The notes under the pieces were generated by a model. The model did no database searches. It was not told the DNA's origin and saw nothing but the letters and a program-made list of their open reading frames with translations. Position numbers and translations under genes: made by a program. A DNA stretch of 64,000 nt from Comamonas testosteroni (GTDB lineage: Bacteria; Pseudomonadota; Gammaproteobacteria; Burkholderiales; Burkholderiaceae_C), in contig NZ_KZ984457.1 in assembly GCF_003569915.1 (NCBI RefSeq), positions 31,970 through 95,969 of the forward strand, in the 5' to 3' direction. The first letter of the stretch is position 1. Each line of letters opens with the position of its first letter. Positions 51,977-61,430 of the stretch are shown here, piece after piece.

Positions 51977-52540
51977 TCAAATGGGTTTGAAATACTCGAA
52001 AGGCTCGCGGCAGCTCATGCAGCGGTACAGCGCCTTGCACGCTGTGGAGCCATAGGCCGCCAGGCGTTCCGTTTGTGCACTGCCGCAGCGCGGGCAGCTC
52101 ACCTCGGCTGCGCCACCTGCACGTTGCTGCTGATACTGATCACGCGGCATGAACCGCAGGGTGATGGGCTGGTGCGGCTGGGTCGCGCCGGGCGGCGCAA
52201 TGCCATAGGCACGCAGCTTGTCGCGGCCTTCGGCGGTAATCCAGTCCGTAGTCCAGGCCGGGGCGCGCTGCAGGCGTACCTGCACGGGGCCAAGACCGGC
52301 GCTCTGCAGGCCATCAACCACGCTCTGCTCTATCATTTCCGTCGCTGGACACCCTGAATAAGTAGGCGTCAGCGCCACTTCCAGCACTTCGCCAATCTCA
52401 CCGACAGAGCGCACCATGCCCAGGTCGCACAGCGTGACGGCAGGCACTTCCGGGTCGGGGATCTGTGCCAGCACCGCCCAGGCCTGCGCCACGCGGGCGG
52501 ATTCAGCAGATGTAGCGGCTACGGCTGCGGCGACCATCAC
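51977..52540 (-). CDS. paaD: Phenylacetyl-CoA epoxidase assembly protein PaaD
   Basis: Protein of 187 residues of the MIP18/DUF59 type with a C-terminal zinc ribbon. N-terminal part IPDPEVPAVTLCDLGMVRSV and TPTYSGCPATEMIEQ; the C-terminus has two CxxC pairs (CPRCGS, CMSCRE). Thought to help mature the iron-sulfur or diiron centre of the epoxidase. The start overlaps the paaC stop by 4 bases. Confidence 0.94.
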   Translation of the reverse strand: MMVAAAVAATSAESARVAQAWAVLAQIPDPEVPAVTLCDLGMVRSVGEIGEVLEVALTPTYSGCPATEMIEQSVVDGLQSAGLGPVQVRLQRAPAWTTDWITAEGRDKLRAYGIAPPGATQPHQPITLRFMPRDQYQQQRAGGAAEVSCPRCGSAQTERLAAYGSTACKALYRCMSCREPFEYFKPI

Positions 52541-53304
52541 CAGGCTCCGCCGGGATAGGCGCGTTGCAAGTACTGCATCTCGGCCAGGATGTAGCCCATG
52601 TGCTCGCTATGCACGCCGCGCTTGCCGCTGCTGATGAAAGCCGACGCCTTGGGTGCTACCAAAGTTGCAGCATTGAGCACATATTCCATCTGGACTAGCC
52701 ACTGTTTTTGCAGAGACTCCCAGCTGGGACCCAGCCCGGATTCCTCCGCGTGCAGGTCCACTGCATCGCCGCTGAACAGCTCTGGCGTGTACAGCCACAG
52801 CGCATTGACGGCAGCCTGCGCACGCTGGTGCGATTCCTGCGTGCCATCACCGAGGCGGACCAGCCAGTCGGCGGCGTGCTCCTGGTGGTAGCGTGCTTCC
52901 TTCAGAGCCTGGCCGGCAATTGCGGCCAGTTCGGCATTGCTGGACTGCAGCAGCTCTTCCCAGAGCAGCGCCAGCAAGGTGGCGGCCATGGTGTTGCGCA
53001 CCACGGTAAAGGCAAAGTCGCCGCGCGGCAGCTCGACCAGTGTGGGGTTGTAGTAGTGGCGCTCCTCGCGCAAAAAAGCCAGCTGGTCTTCGTCGTGGCC
53101 GGAGGACTTGCCCGCCAGCGTCAGCACGGCGCGGGCCTGACCGATCAGGTCCAGTGCCATGTTCGACAACGCAATGTCCTCTTCCAGAATCGGCGCGTGG
53201 CCGCACCACTGGGCGATGCGCTGACCCAGAATCAGGCAGGTATCGCCGATGCGCAGCAGATACTGCTGCTCCAGATCGTCCTGCAAGGTGATGCTGTGTT
53301 GCAT
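52537..53304 (-). CDS. paaC: Phenylacetyl-CoA epoxidase structural subunit PaaC
   Basis: Subunit of 255 residues from ATG 53304; codons upstream of it overlap paaB and are not family-like. It pairs with PaaA in the oxygenase but lacks the complete iron ligand set. Recognisable pieces: YLLRIGDTCLILGQRIAQWCGHAPILEEDIALSNMALDLIGQAR (GHAPILEEDIA, LDLIGQAR) and EARYHQEHAADWLVRLGDGT. Confidence 0.96.
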   Translation of the reverse strand: MQHSITLQDDLEQQYLLRIGDTCLILGQRIAQWCGHAPILEEDIALSNMALDLIGQARAVLTLAGKSSGHDEDQLAFLREERHYYNPTLVELPRGDFAFTVVRNTMAATLLALLWEELLQSSNAELAAIAGQALKEARYHQEHAADWLVRLGDGTQESHQRAQAAVNALWLYTPELFSGDAVDLHAEESGLGPSWESLQKQWLVQMEYVLNAATLVAPKASAFISSGKRGVHSEHMGYILAEMQYLQRAYPGGAW

Positions 53305-53314
53305 GGCCGCCTCC

Positions 53315-53623
53315 TCACATGTGGTTGACGGCCTGCGGCAGCTCATAGAACGAGGGGTGGCGGTACACCTTGTCCTGCGCAGGGTCGAAGTACATATCCT
53401 TGTCGCCGGGGTCGCTGGCCACGATCTGGGCCGATGGCACGACCCAGATGCTGGTGCCTTCCTGGCGGCGCGTATAGACGTCACGCGCCATCTGTATGGC
53501 CATGGCGGCGTCAGCAGCGTGCAGGCTGCCGCAGTGCTTGTGGTCCAGCCCGGCCTTGCTGCGGATGAAGACTTCCCACAGCGGCCATTCCTGCTGGGCG
53601 TGGGTTTCAGAAGCTGTACTCAT
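53315..53623 (-). CDS. paaB: Phenylacetyl-CoA epoxidase subunit PaaB
   Basis: Small protein of 102 residues from ATG 53623, preceded by AAGGAG; a longer frame to 53650 lacks a ribosome site. Family pieces WPLWEVFIRSKAGLDHKHCGSLHA and YTRRQEGTSIWVV. Required for epoxidase activity, probably as a bridge between PaaAC dimers. It lies 29 bases after paaA. Confidence 0.95.
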   Translation of the reverse strand: MSTASETHAQQEWPLWEVFIRSKAGLDHKHCGSLHAADAAMAIQMARDVYTRRQEGTSIWVVPSAQIVASDPGDKDMYFDPAQDKVYRHPSFYELPQAVNHM

Positions 53624-53652
53624 GGGGAACTCCTTGATCTGTTTCTTCACAC

Positions 53653-54666
53653 TCAGGCGTGCTTGCGGCTGCGCTCGGCCTGTTTGCTGGCGTGGGCCAG
53701 GGCCGCATCGCGCACCCAGGCACCGTCTTCCCAGGCCTTGACGCGCGCGCCAAGCCGCTCGCGGTTGCAGGGGCCGTCGCCGCCCACCACACGCCAGAAT
53801 TCGCTCCAGTCGATGGCGCCAAAGTCATAGTGCTGGCGCTCTTCGTTCCAGCGCAGATCGGGGTCGGGCAGGCTCACGCCCAGCACCTGGGCCTGCTCTA
53901 CCGTGGCGTCGACAAACTTCTGGCGCAGCTCATCGTTGCTGATGCGCTTGATGCCCCAGCGCATGGACTGGGCCGAGTTGGGCGACTGGTCATCGGTGGG
54001 GCCGAACATCATCAGCGTGGCCCACCACCAGCGGTTGACGGCGTCCTGCACCATGTCTTTTTGCGCCTGCGTGCCTTGCTTCATCATGACGAACAGGCTG
54101 TCAAAGCCCTGGCGCTGGTGAAAGCTCTCCTCGCGGCAGATGCGCACCATGGCGCGGGCATAGGGCGCATAGGAGCAGCGGCAGATGGGCACCTGGTTCA
54201 TGATGGCCGCGCCATCGACCAGCCAGCCGATCACGCCCATGTCCGCCCAGCTCAGCGTGGGGTAGTTGAAGATGGAGCTGTACTTGGCCTTGCCGGTGTG
54301 CAGCGCATCGAACATCTGGTCGCGGCTGGTGCCCAGCGTCTCGGCCGCCGCATACAGATACAGGCCGTGGCCGCCTTCGTCCTGCACCTTGGCCAGCAAG
54401 ATGGCCTTGCGCTTGAGCGTGGGCGCACGCGTGATCCAGTTGCCCTCGGGCAGCATGCCCACGATTTCCGAGTGCGCATGCTGGCTGATCTGGCGCAGCA
54501 AGGTCTTGCGGTAATGCTCGGGCATCCAGTCCTTGGCCTCGATGAAGTCCCCCGCGTCAATGCGCGCATCAAAGCGCTCTTCAAGCTGCACTTCCTCGGC
54601 GCTGCGCAGCACGGGCGCTTCGGTCTTGCCTTCCTTGGCCATCAAATCCATGGCTTGGGTGTACAT
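53653..54666 (-). CDS. paaA: Phenylacetyl-CoA epoxidase catalytic subunit PaaA
   Basis: Diiron oxygenase subunit of 337 residues that forms ring-1,2-epoxyphenylacetyl-CoA. Iron-ligand Glu/His segments are visible: [17 protein letters not shown] and [15 protein letters not shown]. Typical start with [30 protein letters not shown]. Encoded 27 bases after paaK. Confidence 0.97.
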   Translation of the reverse strand: MYTQAMDLMAKEGKTEAPVLRSAEEVQLEERFDARIDAGDFIEAKDWMPEHYRKTLLRQISQHAHSEIVGMLPEGNWITRAPTLKRKAILLAKVQDEGGHGLYLYAAAETLGTSRDQMFDALHTGKAKYSSIFNYPTLSWADMGVIGWLVDGAAIMNQVPICRCSYAPYARAMVRICREESFHQRQGFDSLFVMMKQGTQAQKDMVQDAVNRWWWATLMMFGPTDDQSPNSAQSMRWGIKRISNDELRQKFVDATVEQAQVLGVSLPDPDLRWNEERQHYDFGAIDWSEFWRVVGGDGPCNRERLGARVKAWEDGAWVRDAALAHASKQAERSRKHA

Positions 54667-54693
54667 GGTGGTACCTCCTGTTGGTGCCCGGCT

Positions 54694-55998
54694 TCAGCGG
54701 GGACGCTTGTCGATCACGCGACGGGCCTTGCCCACCAGCGTGCGCTCTATGGAATCAGAACCCAGCACCTCCACCGCCGTGCTGATGCCGATCATGGTCT
54801 TGATGCGCTGCTGCACCCAGTCGGCCAGTTGCTGCGCTTCGCCCGAGCCGCCGGGTTGCAGCTCACAGCGCACTGCTACCTGATCGAGATTGCCGTCCCG
54901 CGTGACCACGATCTGGTACTGACCGCTGAGCTGCTCGTTTTGCAGCACGATCTCTTCGATCTGCGTGGGAAAGACATTGACGCCGCGAATGATGAGCATG
55001 TCGTCCGAGCGCCCCACGATCTTGCCCATGCGCCGGAAGGACCGCGCCGTGGGCGGCAGCAGCCGCGTCAGGTCCCGCGTGCGGTAGCGGATGATGGGCA
55101 TGGCCTCCTTGGACAGCGAGGTGAACACCAGTTCACCCTCGCTGCCTTCGGGCAGCACTTCGCCGGTGTCGGGGTCGATGATTTCGGCCAGGAAATGGTC
55201 TTCCCAGATCACAGGGCCATCCTTGGTTTCCACGCACTCGCTGGCCACGCCAGGGCCCATGACTTCCGACAGGCCATAGATATCCACTGCATCGAGCCCA
55301 CCCTTGGTCTGCAACTCATGGCGCATGGCCTCGGTCCAGGGTTCGGCCCCGAAGATGCCTATGCGCAGCGAGCTTTTCGCAGGGTCCATGCCCTGGCGCT
55401 GCATTTCCTCGATGATCACCTGCATATACGAGGGCGTGACCATGATGATGTCAGGCTTGAAGTCGGTGATCAGCTGCACCTGCTTTTCTGTCTGCCCACC
55501 GGACATGGGGATGACGGTGCAGCCCGCACGCTCGGCCCCGTAGTGCGCGCCCAGACCTCCCGTGAACAGGCCATAACCATAGGCCACATGCAGCAAATCA
55601 CCCGCCTTGCCACCTGCCGCGCGAATGGAGCGCGCCACCAGATCGGCCCAGACATCGATGTCCTTCTTGGTATAGCCCACCACCGTGGGCTTGCCCGTGG
55701 TGCCGCTGGATGCATGAACGCGCGCCACCTGCTCGCGCGGCACGGCAAACATGCCAAAAGGGTAGTTGTCGCGCAGGTCCTTCTTGGTGGTGAAGGGAAA
55801 CTTGGCAATATCAGCCAGCGTTTTCAGGTCCGACGGATGCACGCCCTTGGCATCAAACGCCTTGCGGTAGTGGGGCACCTTGTCATACGCGTGCTGCAGC
55901 GTCCAGCGCAGGCGCTGCAGCTGCAGCGCTTCGATTTCGTCACGGCTGGCGGTTTCAATCGCGTCCAGCACGGGGGTTGAGTGATTGCGAGCATCCAT
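54694..55998 (-). CDS. paaK: Phenylacetate-CoA ligase PaaK
   Basis: ANL-superfamily enzyme of 434 residues that activates phenylacetate with ATP and CoA, the entry step. Motifs: HASSGTTGKPTVVGYTKKD (P-loop), DIYGLSEVMGPGVA, and the hinge region RMGKIVGRSDDMLIIRGVNVFPTQIEE. It lies 18 bases after paaI. Confidence 0.96.
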   Translation of the reverse strand: MDARNHSTPVLDAIETASRDEIEALQLQRLRWTLQHAYDKVPHYRKAFDAKGVHPSDLKTLADIAKFPFTTKKDLRDNYPFGMFAVPREQVARVHASSGTTGKPTVVGYTKKDIDVWADLVARSIRAAGGKAGDLLHVAYGYGLFTGGLGAHYGAERAGCTVIPMSGGQTEKQVQLITDFKPDIIMVTPSYMQVIIEEMQRQGMDPAKSSLRIGIFGAEPWTEAMRHELQTKGGLDAVDIYGLSEVMGPGVASECVETKDGPVIWEDHFLAEIIDPDTGEVLPEGSEGELVFTSLSKEAMPIIRYRTRDLTRLLPPTARSFRRMGKIVGRSDDMLIIRGVNVFPTQIEEIVLQNEQLSGQYQIVVTRDGNLDQVAVRCELQPGGSGEAQQLADWVQQRIKTMIGISTAVEVLGSDSIERTLVGKARRVIDKRPR

Positions 55999-56016
55999 GG
56001 GGTGACCTCTTGATGA

Positions 56017-56463
56017 TCAGGCGGACTCTGCAGACAGAACAGGCACGGTAGGTTTGCCCTTGACCGTATAGGACTTGCCGCGAAACAGGGCAATCAGCTG
56101 ACCCTGAGCATTGCGAATCGTCACGTCATAGACGCCGGTGCGGCCTGCCTGCGACTGCTCCTTGGCTTCGGCCACCAGCACATCGCCGGGGCGGCCCGGA
56201 GCCACAAAGTCCACGGACAGGCCCGAGGCCACCGTCATCTCGTTGCGCGTGTTGCAGGCATAGGCAAACGCCGTGTCACCCAGCGTGGTGATATAGCCGC
56301 CGTGGCAGGTATCAAAGCCGTTGAGCATGTCGTCGCGCACGGCCATCTCTATCGTGGCTTCGCCCGGCGCGATATGGGTGATGCGCATGGCCAGATTCCG
56401 TGCCGCGCGGTCGCGGGCCAGCATGCCGTCGCGCACATGCTCTGCCGTCTGTTGGGGGGTCAT
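56017..56463 (-). CDS. paaI: Hydroxyphenylacetyl-CoA thioesterase PaaI
   Basis: Hot-dog fold thioesterase of 148 residues, thought to rescue CoA from dead-end intermediates of the pathway. Family segment GFDTCHGGYITTLGDTAFAYACNTRNEMTVA (key pieces CHGGYI, DTAFAYACN). It lies between paaG and paaK, 14 bases after paaG. Confidence 0.93.
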   Translation of the reverse strand: MTPQQTAEHVRDGMLARDRAARNLAMRITHIAPGEATIEMAVRDDMLNGFDTCHGGYITTLGDTAFAYACNTRNEMTVASGLSVDFVAPGRPGDVLVAEAKEQSQAGRTGVYDVTIRNAQGQLIALFRGKSYTVKGKPTVPVLSAESA

Positions 56464-56477
56464 GGGCGGCCTCGCTT

Positions 56478-57278
56478 TCAGCGGTCGGTGAACACCGGTG
56501 CGCGCTTGGTCATGAATGCCGCCACACCTTCCAGATAGTCGTGGGACGAGCCCAGCGCTTTTTGCTCGTGCGCTTCCAGCGCCAGCGATTCGCCAAAGCT
56601 CAGATGCTGGGCCGCGTCGATGGCGCTGCGCGTAGCCACCAGCGCCTTGGTGGGCATGGCGGCCAGCTTGGCGGCCATATCGGCCACCGTCAGATCAAAA
56701 CCGGCGTCGGGTAGGCAGCGCCAGATCAGGCCCATGGCCTCGGCATCTGCAGCCGGCAGCTTGTCACCCAGCAGCGCTAGGCCCAGCGCGCGCTGGCGGC
56801 CCACCAGCCGGGGCAGCAACCAGGTGCCGCCGCTGTCGGGCAGCAGGCCGATCTTGGTGAAGGCCTGAATAAAGCTGGCCGACTCACAGGCCACGACCAG
56901 ATCGCAGCACAGCGCAATATTGGCGCCCGCTCCAGCCGCCACACCGTTGACGGCGGCAATCACGGGGATGGGCATGGCGCGCAACTGCTCACACAAAGGC
57001 TTGTAATGGCGCTCGATCAGCACGCTCAAATCCGTGGGCGGCTGGCCTTCGGGAGCTGGGGCAGCACCCTCGTCGGCCAGATCCTGCCCTGCACAAAAAC
57101 CGCGCCCCGCTCCGGTCAGCACAAGGCAGCGCACTCCTGAATCTGCAGCAGCAGCCCGCAGTGCAGCCAGAAGCTCGACATGCATGGCCTGGGTAAAGCT
57201 GTTGAGTGCTTGGGGGCGGTTGAGCGTCAGTGTGCGCACGGCACCACGCTGCTCCACCAATACAAGGGATTCCGACAT
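56478..57278 (-). CDS. paaG: Ring-1,2-epoxyphenylacetyl-CoA isomerase PaaG
   Basis: Crotonase-fold protein of 266 residues from ATG 57278, which follows AGGAGTGAG. It opens the epoxide to the oxepin-CoA before hydrolysis. Oxyanion-hole pieces CLVLTGAGRGFCAGQDLADE and AAVNGVAAGAGANIALCCDLV. First gene of the minus-strand paa operon, preceded by the candidate PaaR palindrome. The later genes paaZ, paaF, paaH and paaJ are not in the window. Confidence 0.92.
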   Translation of the reverse strand: MSESLVLVEQRGAVRTLTLNRPQALNSFTQAMHVELLAALRAAAADSGVRCLVLTGAGRGFCAGQDLADEGAAPAPEGQPPTDLSVLIERHYKPLCEQLRAMPIPVIAAVNGVAAGAGANIALCCDLVVACESASFIQAFTKIGLLPDSGGTWLLPRLVGRQRALGLALLGDKLPAADAEAMGLIWRCLPDAGFDLTVADMAAKLAAMPTKALVATRSAIDAAQHLSFGESLALEAHEQKALGSSHDYLEGVAAFMTKRAPVFTDR

Positions 57279-57328
57279 GCTCACTCCTGTCACAGGGGTT
57301 GGCTTGAGGCAGATCAAACAAAATCTAC

Positions 57329-57338
57329 CGACCGGTCG
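57329..57338. promoter_or_regulatory. Candidate PaaR operator
   Basis: CGACCGGTCG, a perfect ten-base palindrome, 51 bases before the paaG start in the paaG-hemE divergent gap. TetR-type PaaR proteins bind palindromes of this size near paa promoters; the exact motif for this organism is inferred. Confidence 0.6.
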
Positions 57339-57465
57339 AAAAATAGTAAATCGCCTCTGATTTGCATCAAACCCGAGCTAACCCTTAACGTTCAATGAAA
57401 GATGTGCTGACTCTTGCTCGGGATTGCATCAAATGCTCTTCATCAGAGTGGGCGACAATCAGCAC

Positions 57466-58575
57466 ATGAGCTTTGCCCCCCTGACCAATGACACCTTCCT
57501 GCGCGCATGCCGTCGCCAGGCTACCGACTACACGCCGCTGTGGCTGATGCGCCAGGCGGGCCGTTACCTGCCCGAGTACAAGGCGACCCGCGCCCAGGCC
57601 GGCAGCTTCATGGGACTGGCCACGAATGTGGACTACGCCACTGAAGTGACGCTGCAGCCGCTGGAGCGCTTCCCGCTCGACGCCGCCATTTTGTTCAGCG
57701 ACATCCTCACCGTGCCCGACGCCATGGGTCTGGGCCTGACATTCGCCCAGGGCGAAGGCCCCCGCTTTGCCAAGAACGTGCGCGACGAAGCCGCCGTGGC
57801 CGAACTGGCCGTGCCCGATATGGACAAGCTGCGCTATGTGTTTGATGCCGTCACCAGCATCCGCAAGGCACTCAACGGCCGCGTGCCGCTGATCGGATTC
57901 TCTGGCAGCCCCTGGACGCTGGCCTGCTATATGGTCGAAGGCAGCGGCAGCGATGACTACCGTCAGGTCAAGAGCCTGATGTACGCGCGCCCCGACCTGA
58001 TGCACCGCATTCTGGAAGTCAACGCCGACAGCGTGGCCGCCTATCTGAACGCCCAGATCGACGCAGGCGCACAGGCCGTGATGATTTTTGACAGCTGGGG
58101 CGGCGTGCTGGCCGACGGCATGTTCCAGCAGTTCAGCCTGGCCTATACCAAGCGCGTTCTGAGCCAGCTCAAGCGCACCGGCGTGGACGGCACCGATGTG
58201 CCCCGTATCGTCTTTACCAAGGGCGGCGGCATCTGGCTGCAGGACATGAACAGCCTGGACTGCGAAGTGCTGGGCCTGGACTGGACGGCCAACCTGGGCA
58301 AAGCCCGCGCCATTGTGGGTGGCGAAGTCGGCGGCCCCGGCAAGGCGCTGCAAGGCAATATCGACCCCAACGTGCTGTTTGCCCCGCCCGAGCAGGTCGC
58401 CGCGCAGGCCCGCGCCGTGCTGGACAGCTTTGGCAAGCCCCATACCGACAAGACCACCACCGGCCCCACCCATATCTTCAACCTGGGCCATGGCATCAGC
58501 CAGTTCACCCCGCCCGAGCATGTGGCGGCACTGGTGGAAGCCGTGCACAGCCACTCGCGCAAGCTGCGCGGCTGA
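57466..58575 (+). CDS. hemE: Uroporphyrinogen decarboxylase HemE
   Basis: Heme-pathway enzyme of 369 residues from ATG 57466 ([15 protein letters not shown]); other starts upstream lack family sequence. It removes four carboxyl groups from uroporphyrinogen III. Signatures [17 protein letters not shown] and the segment [16 protein letters not shown] are intact. It diverges from the paa operon across 187 bases. Confidence 0.97.
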   Translation: MSFAPLTNDTFLRACRRQATDYTPLWLMRQAGRYLPEYKATRAQAGSFMGLATNVDYATEVTLQPLERFPLDAAILFSDILTVPDAMGLGLTFAQGEGPRFAKNVRDEAAVAELAVPDMDKLRYVFDAVTSIRKALNGRVPLIGFSGSPWTLACYMVEGSGSDDYRQVKSLMYARPDLMHRILEVNADSVAAYLNAQIDAGAQAVMIFDSWGGVLADGMFQQFSLAYTKRVLSQLKRTGVDGTDVPRIVFTKGGGIWLQDMNSLDCEVLGLDWTANLGKARAIVGGEVGGPGKALQGNIDPNVLFAPPEQVAAQARAVLDSFGKPHTDKTTTGPTHIFNLGHGISQFTPPEHVAALVEAVHSHSRKLRG

Positions 58576-58801
58576 AGACCATGTGACGATCGTGAAAAGG
58601 CTTGATTCAAGGGTTTACCCTTGGATTAAGCCATTTTCCAAAGAATGGTTATTGGGCGACATTCGTCGCCGCCCGAACCGCATAAAGCATCGCAACACCA
58701 TGATTTCATTGATTTTTAGAGAAGAATCACAGATTTCATAGGCGTTACACAGTTTCACTATTTTTTTATTTTTTCGCAGCACCTTGGCGATGGGCTGAAA
58801 G

Positions 58802-58810
58802 TTATCCACA
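58802..58810 (+). promoter_or_regulatory. DnaA box TTATCCACA
   Basis: Exact match to the strong DnaA box. Confidence 0.7.
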
Positions 58811-58949
58811 TTCTGCGGTGAGCGCCTACTGCAAAGCCTTGGCTCACAGTGATTCAGCGCTATTTTTTAGCAAGTTATGCGCTTTACAAAAGAATTTAGA
58901 CGCATTTAGGTCTAGGGAGCTTCTGCCTTGACAGCACCAGAGTGCTCAT

Positions 58950-58958
58950 TTATGCACA
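58950..58958 (+). promoter_or_regulatory. DnaA box TTATGCACA
   Basis: Exact match to TTATNCACA. A one-mismatch box (TTGTGCACA) on the other strand begins 3 bases further on, at 58961-58969. Confidence 0.6.
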
Positions 58959-59137
58959 GATGTGCACAAGCAGGTCTGAACCTCAAAGCACGCTTTCAGC
59001 AGGCCCGCAGCGCTTGAAATATCAAAATAAGTTATTGTTTTATCTATATTTTTTGTTCCATTCGGTAGAATTTCAAAAACCATAGCAGCTTGTGCAGCCG
59101 CTTTCACGGCTCCAGAGCCTCGATTTCTCCCACAAAG

Positions 59138-59146
59138 TTATCCACA
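59138..59146 (+). promoter_or_regulatory. DnaA box TTATCCACA
   Basis: Exact match to the strong DnaA box, about 100 bases before priA. Confidence 0.7.
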
Positions 59147-59244
59147 GACTGCAAAGCCTGCACTGGCATCAAAATCTGCTATAGCTCTGTTGACACAGCC
59201 TGCGCGACAGAGCGCTACGGCCCCTTCATCCCCATCTCCCATCC

Positions 59245-61422
59245 ATGCCCCATATCGTTCACGTTGCCGTTCAGACGCCCGCCCATAGCGCCGTGGGGGA
59301 GTTGCTGAGCTACAGCAGTGAATCAGCCCTGCCGCCGGGCCAACTGGTGCGTGTGCCGCTGGGCAAGCGCGAGTTGCTGGGCGTGGTCTGGGATGCGCCC
59401 GCCGTGCCCGACGCCATTCCCGAAGGGGTGGAGCTGCGCAGCATTACCGCCGTGCTACCCGGGATTGCACCGCTGAGCCTGGGCTGGCGGCGGCTGGTGG
59501 GCTTTGCCGCCCATTACTACCAGCGCAGCGTGGGCGAGATTGCCGTGACCGCCCTGCCGCCCCAGTTGCGCGATATGACGCCCAAGCAGCTGGCGCGGCG
59601 GCTGGCTCCGCCCAAGGTGGCCAAGCCCAAAAGCAAGAAGAAGGCCAAGGCTGAAGAAGTCATCGAAGAGAGCGCAGTCGCCGCTGAAACGACTCCCGAG
59701 CCCGCTCCCACTATCCCTTTGGTAGCACTGAGCGCAGAACAGACACAGGTATTCGAGCAAATTGAGCAGAACTCCGGCCCTTTCCTGCTCTACGGCAGCA
59801 CGGGCAGCGGCAAGACCGAGGTTTATCTGCGTGCCGTGCAGGCCGTGCTGGACGCCAACCCCGAAGCGCAGGCGCTGGTGATGGTGCCCGAGATCAATCT
59901 GACGCCCCAGCTCGAAGAACGCTTTATCGCCCGCTTTGCGCCGCAATACGGGCAGGAAGCCGTGGTCAGCATGCACAGCGGCATGACCAACCCGCAGCGC
60001 CTTAAAAGCTGGCTGGCCGCCCACACAGGCCGCGCGCGCATTGTGCTGGGTACGCGCATGGCGATTTTTGCCAGCGTGCCGCAACTGGCGCTGATCGTGG
60101 TCGATGAAGAACATGATGCCAGCTACAAGCAGCAGGAAGGCGCGCGCTATTCGGCCCGCGATCTGGCCATCTGGCGCGGGCGCGATACCGGCTCGAAAGT
60201 GATTCTGGGCAGCGCCACGCCTTCGCTGGAAAGCTGGCATGCCAGCGAACCGGCCGAGAACGGGGGCGCTGGCCGCTATCTGCGCCTTGGCATGCCCAGC
60301 CGCATCGGCTCTGCCAGTCTGCCCAAGGTGCGTCTGGTCGATATGACCCAGCAGCCCAAGCGCGCCGTGTTCTCGCCGCCGCTGATCGATGCGATTACCG
60401 AGCGCGTCAAACGTGGCGAGCAAAGCCTGATTCTGCTCAACCGCCGTGGCTTTGCGCCCGTGCTGTTCTGCGCCGACTGCAACTGGAAAAGCGACTGCCC
60501 GCATTGCAGCGCGCATCAAGTTTTTCACAAGGGCGACCGCACGCTGCGCTGCCACCACTGCGGCTTTACCCAGCGCGTGCCGTTTGCCTGCCCCAGTTGC
60601 GGCAACCCCGACATCCTGCCGCTGGGCAAGGGCACGGAGCAGTTGCAGGAAGAGCTGGAGCGGCTGCTGCGCAATGTGCAGCGCCCCGACGGCGACCCGG
60701 CCCGCGTGGCGCGCATCGATGCTGACACCACCAAGGCCAAGGGCAGTCTGGAAGAACAGCTGGCTCTGGTGCATGCGGGCGATGTGGATGTACTGGTTGG
60801 CACCCAAATGGTGGCCAAGGGCCACGATTTCCGCCGCATCACGCTAGTGGCCGCCGTGCAGCCCGACAGCGCGCTTTACTCCAGCGACTACCGCGCGCCA
60901 GAGCGCCTGTTTTGCCTGCTGATGCAAGCCGCAGGCCGCGCCGGGCGCGATGCGCAATATGTGAAGGCCCAGGGCAGCCACCCGGAGATGTGGATTCAGT
61001 CCCACGACCCGCAAAACGCCGTCTATACCGCACTGCGCAAACATGACTACCCGGCGTTTGCCAGGCAGCAGCTGCAAGAGCGTCTGGACGCAGGCATGCC
61101 GCCCTATGCGTTTCAGGCCATCGTGCGGGCCGATGCACGCTCGCAAGAGGCCGCGCAGGCTTTTCTGACCGCCGCCACTCAGGTCGCCAAAGACGCCAGC
61201 CTGCCCTATCTGGACGAAGTCTTTATCTACCCGCCCATCCCCATGGCGGTGCAGCGCGTGGCCAATGTGGAGCGCGCCCAGATGCTGCTCGAAGCCACCA
61301 ACCGCAGCGCCCTGCTGCGCTTTCTGAATGCCTGGCAGCAATATCTGCACTGGCTGCGCGGCCTGCCCGATCACAAGGCCATCGTGCGCTGGCTGGTGGA
61401 TGTCGATCCGCTGAGCATCTGA
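59245..61422 (+). CDS. priA: Primosomal replication-restart helicase PriA
   Basis: Superfamily 2 helicase of 725 residues that reloads DnaB at stalled forks. The N-terminal fork-binding domain is followed by a Lys/Glu/Ala-rich insert (about residues 120-150), then Walker A YGSTGSGKTEVYL, Walker B VVDEEHDASYKQQEG, the zinc-binding Cys cluster (CADCNWKSDCPHC, CHHCGF, CPSCGN) and the helicase C-terminal QAAGRAGRDAQ. Starts at ATG 59245. Confidence 0.96.
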   Translation: MPHIVHVAVQTPAHSAVGELLSYSSESALPPGQLVRVPLGKRELLGVVWDAPAVPDAIPEGVELRSITAVLPGIAPLSLGWRRLVGFAAHYYQRSVGEIAVTALPPQLRDMTPKQLARRLAPPKVAKPKSKKKAKAEEVIEESAVAAETTPEPAPTIPLVALSAEQTQVFEQIEQNSGPFLLYGSTGSGKTEVYLRAVQAVLDANPEAQALVMVPEINLTPQLEERFIARFAPQYGQEAVVSMHSGMTNPQRLKSWLAAHTGRARIVLGTRMAIFASVPQLALIVVDEEHDASYKQQEGARYSARDLAIWRGRDTGSKVILGSATPSLESWHASEPAENGGAGRYLRLGMPSRIGSASLPKVRLVDMTQQPKRAVFSPPLIDAITERVKRGEQSLILLNRRGFAPVLFCADCNWKSDCPHCSAHQVFHKGDRTLRCHHCGFTQRVPFACPSCGNPDILPLGKGTEQLQEELERLLRNVQRPDGDPARVARIDADTTKAKGSLEEQLALVHAGDVDVLVGTQMVAKGHDFRRITLVAAVQPDSALYSSDYRAPERLFCLLMQAAGRAGRDAQYVKAQGSHPEMWIQSHDPQNAVYTALRKHDYPAFARQQLQERLDAGMPPYAFQAIVRADARSQEAAQAFLTAATQVAKDASLPYLDEVFIYPPIPMAVQRVANVERAQMLLEATNRSALLRFLNAWQQYLHWLRGLPDHKAIVRWLVDVDPLSI

Positions 61423-61430
61423 GCCTGAAT

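Larger units (their letters stand above)
58576..59244. other. 669-base hemE-priA gap with DnaA boxes and AT-rich tracts (origin-like)
   Basis: No gene. Contains three exact TTATNCACA boxes (58802-58810, 58950-58958, 59138-59146) plus a one-mismatch box on the other strand at 58961-58969. AT-rich tracts lie at 58757-58775 and 59016-59060. The priA promoter must also be here. The GC content is clearly lower than in both flanking genes. Origin function is not shown: dnaA and dnaN are not in the window. Confidence 0.5.

Noticed and set aside
53659..55980. Very long open frame on the plus strand across paaB-paaA-paaK
   Set aside because: It is antisense to well-supported paa genes, is His/Gly/Ala-rich and has no family motifs; long antisense frames are expected in GC-rich DNA with strong third-position bias.
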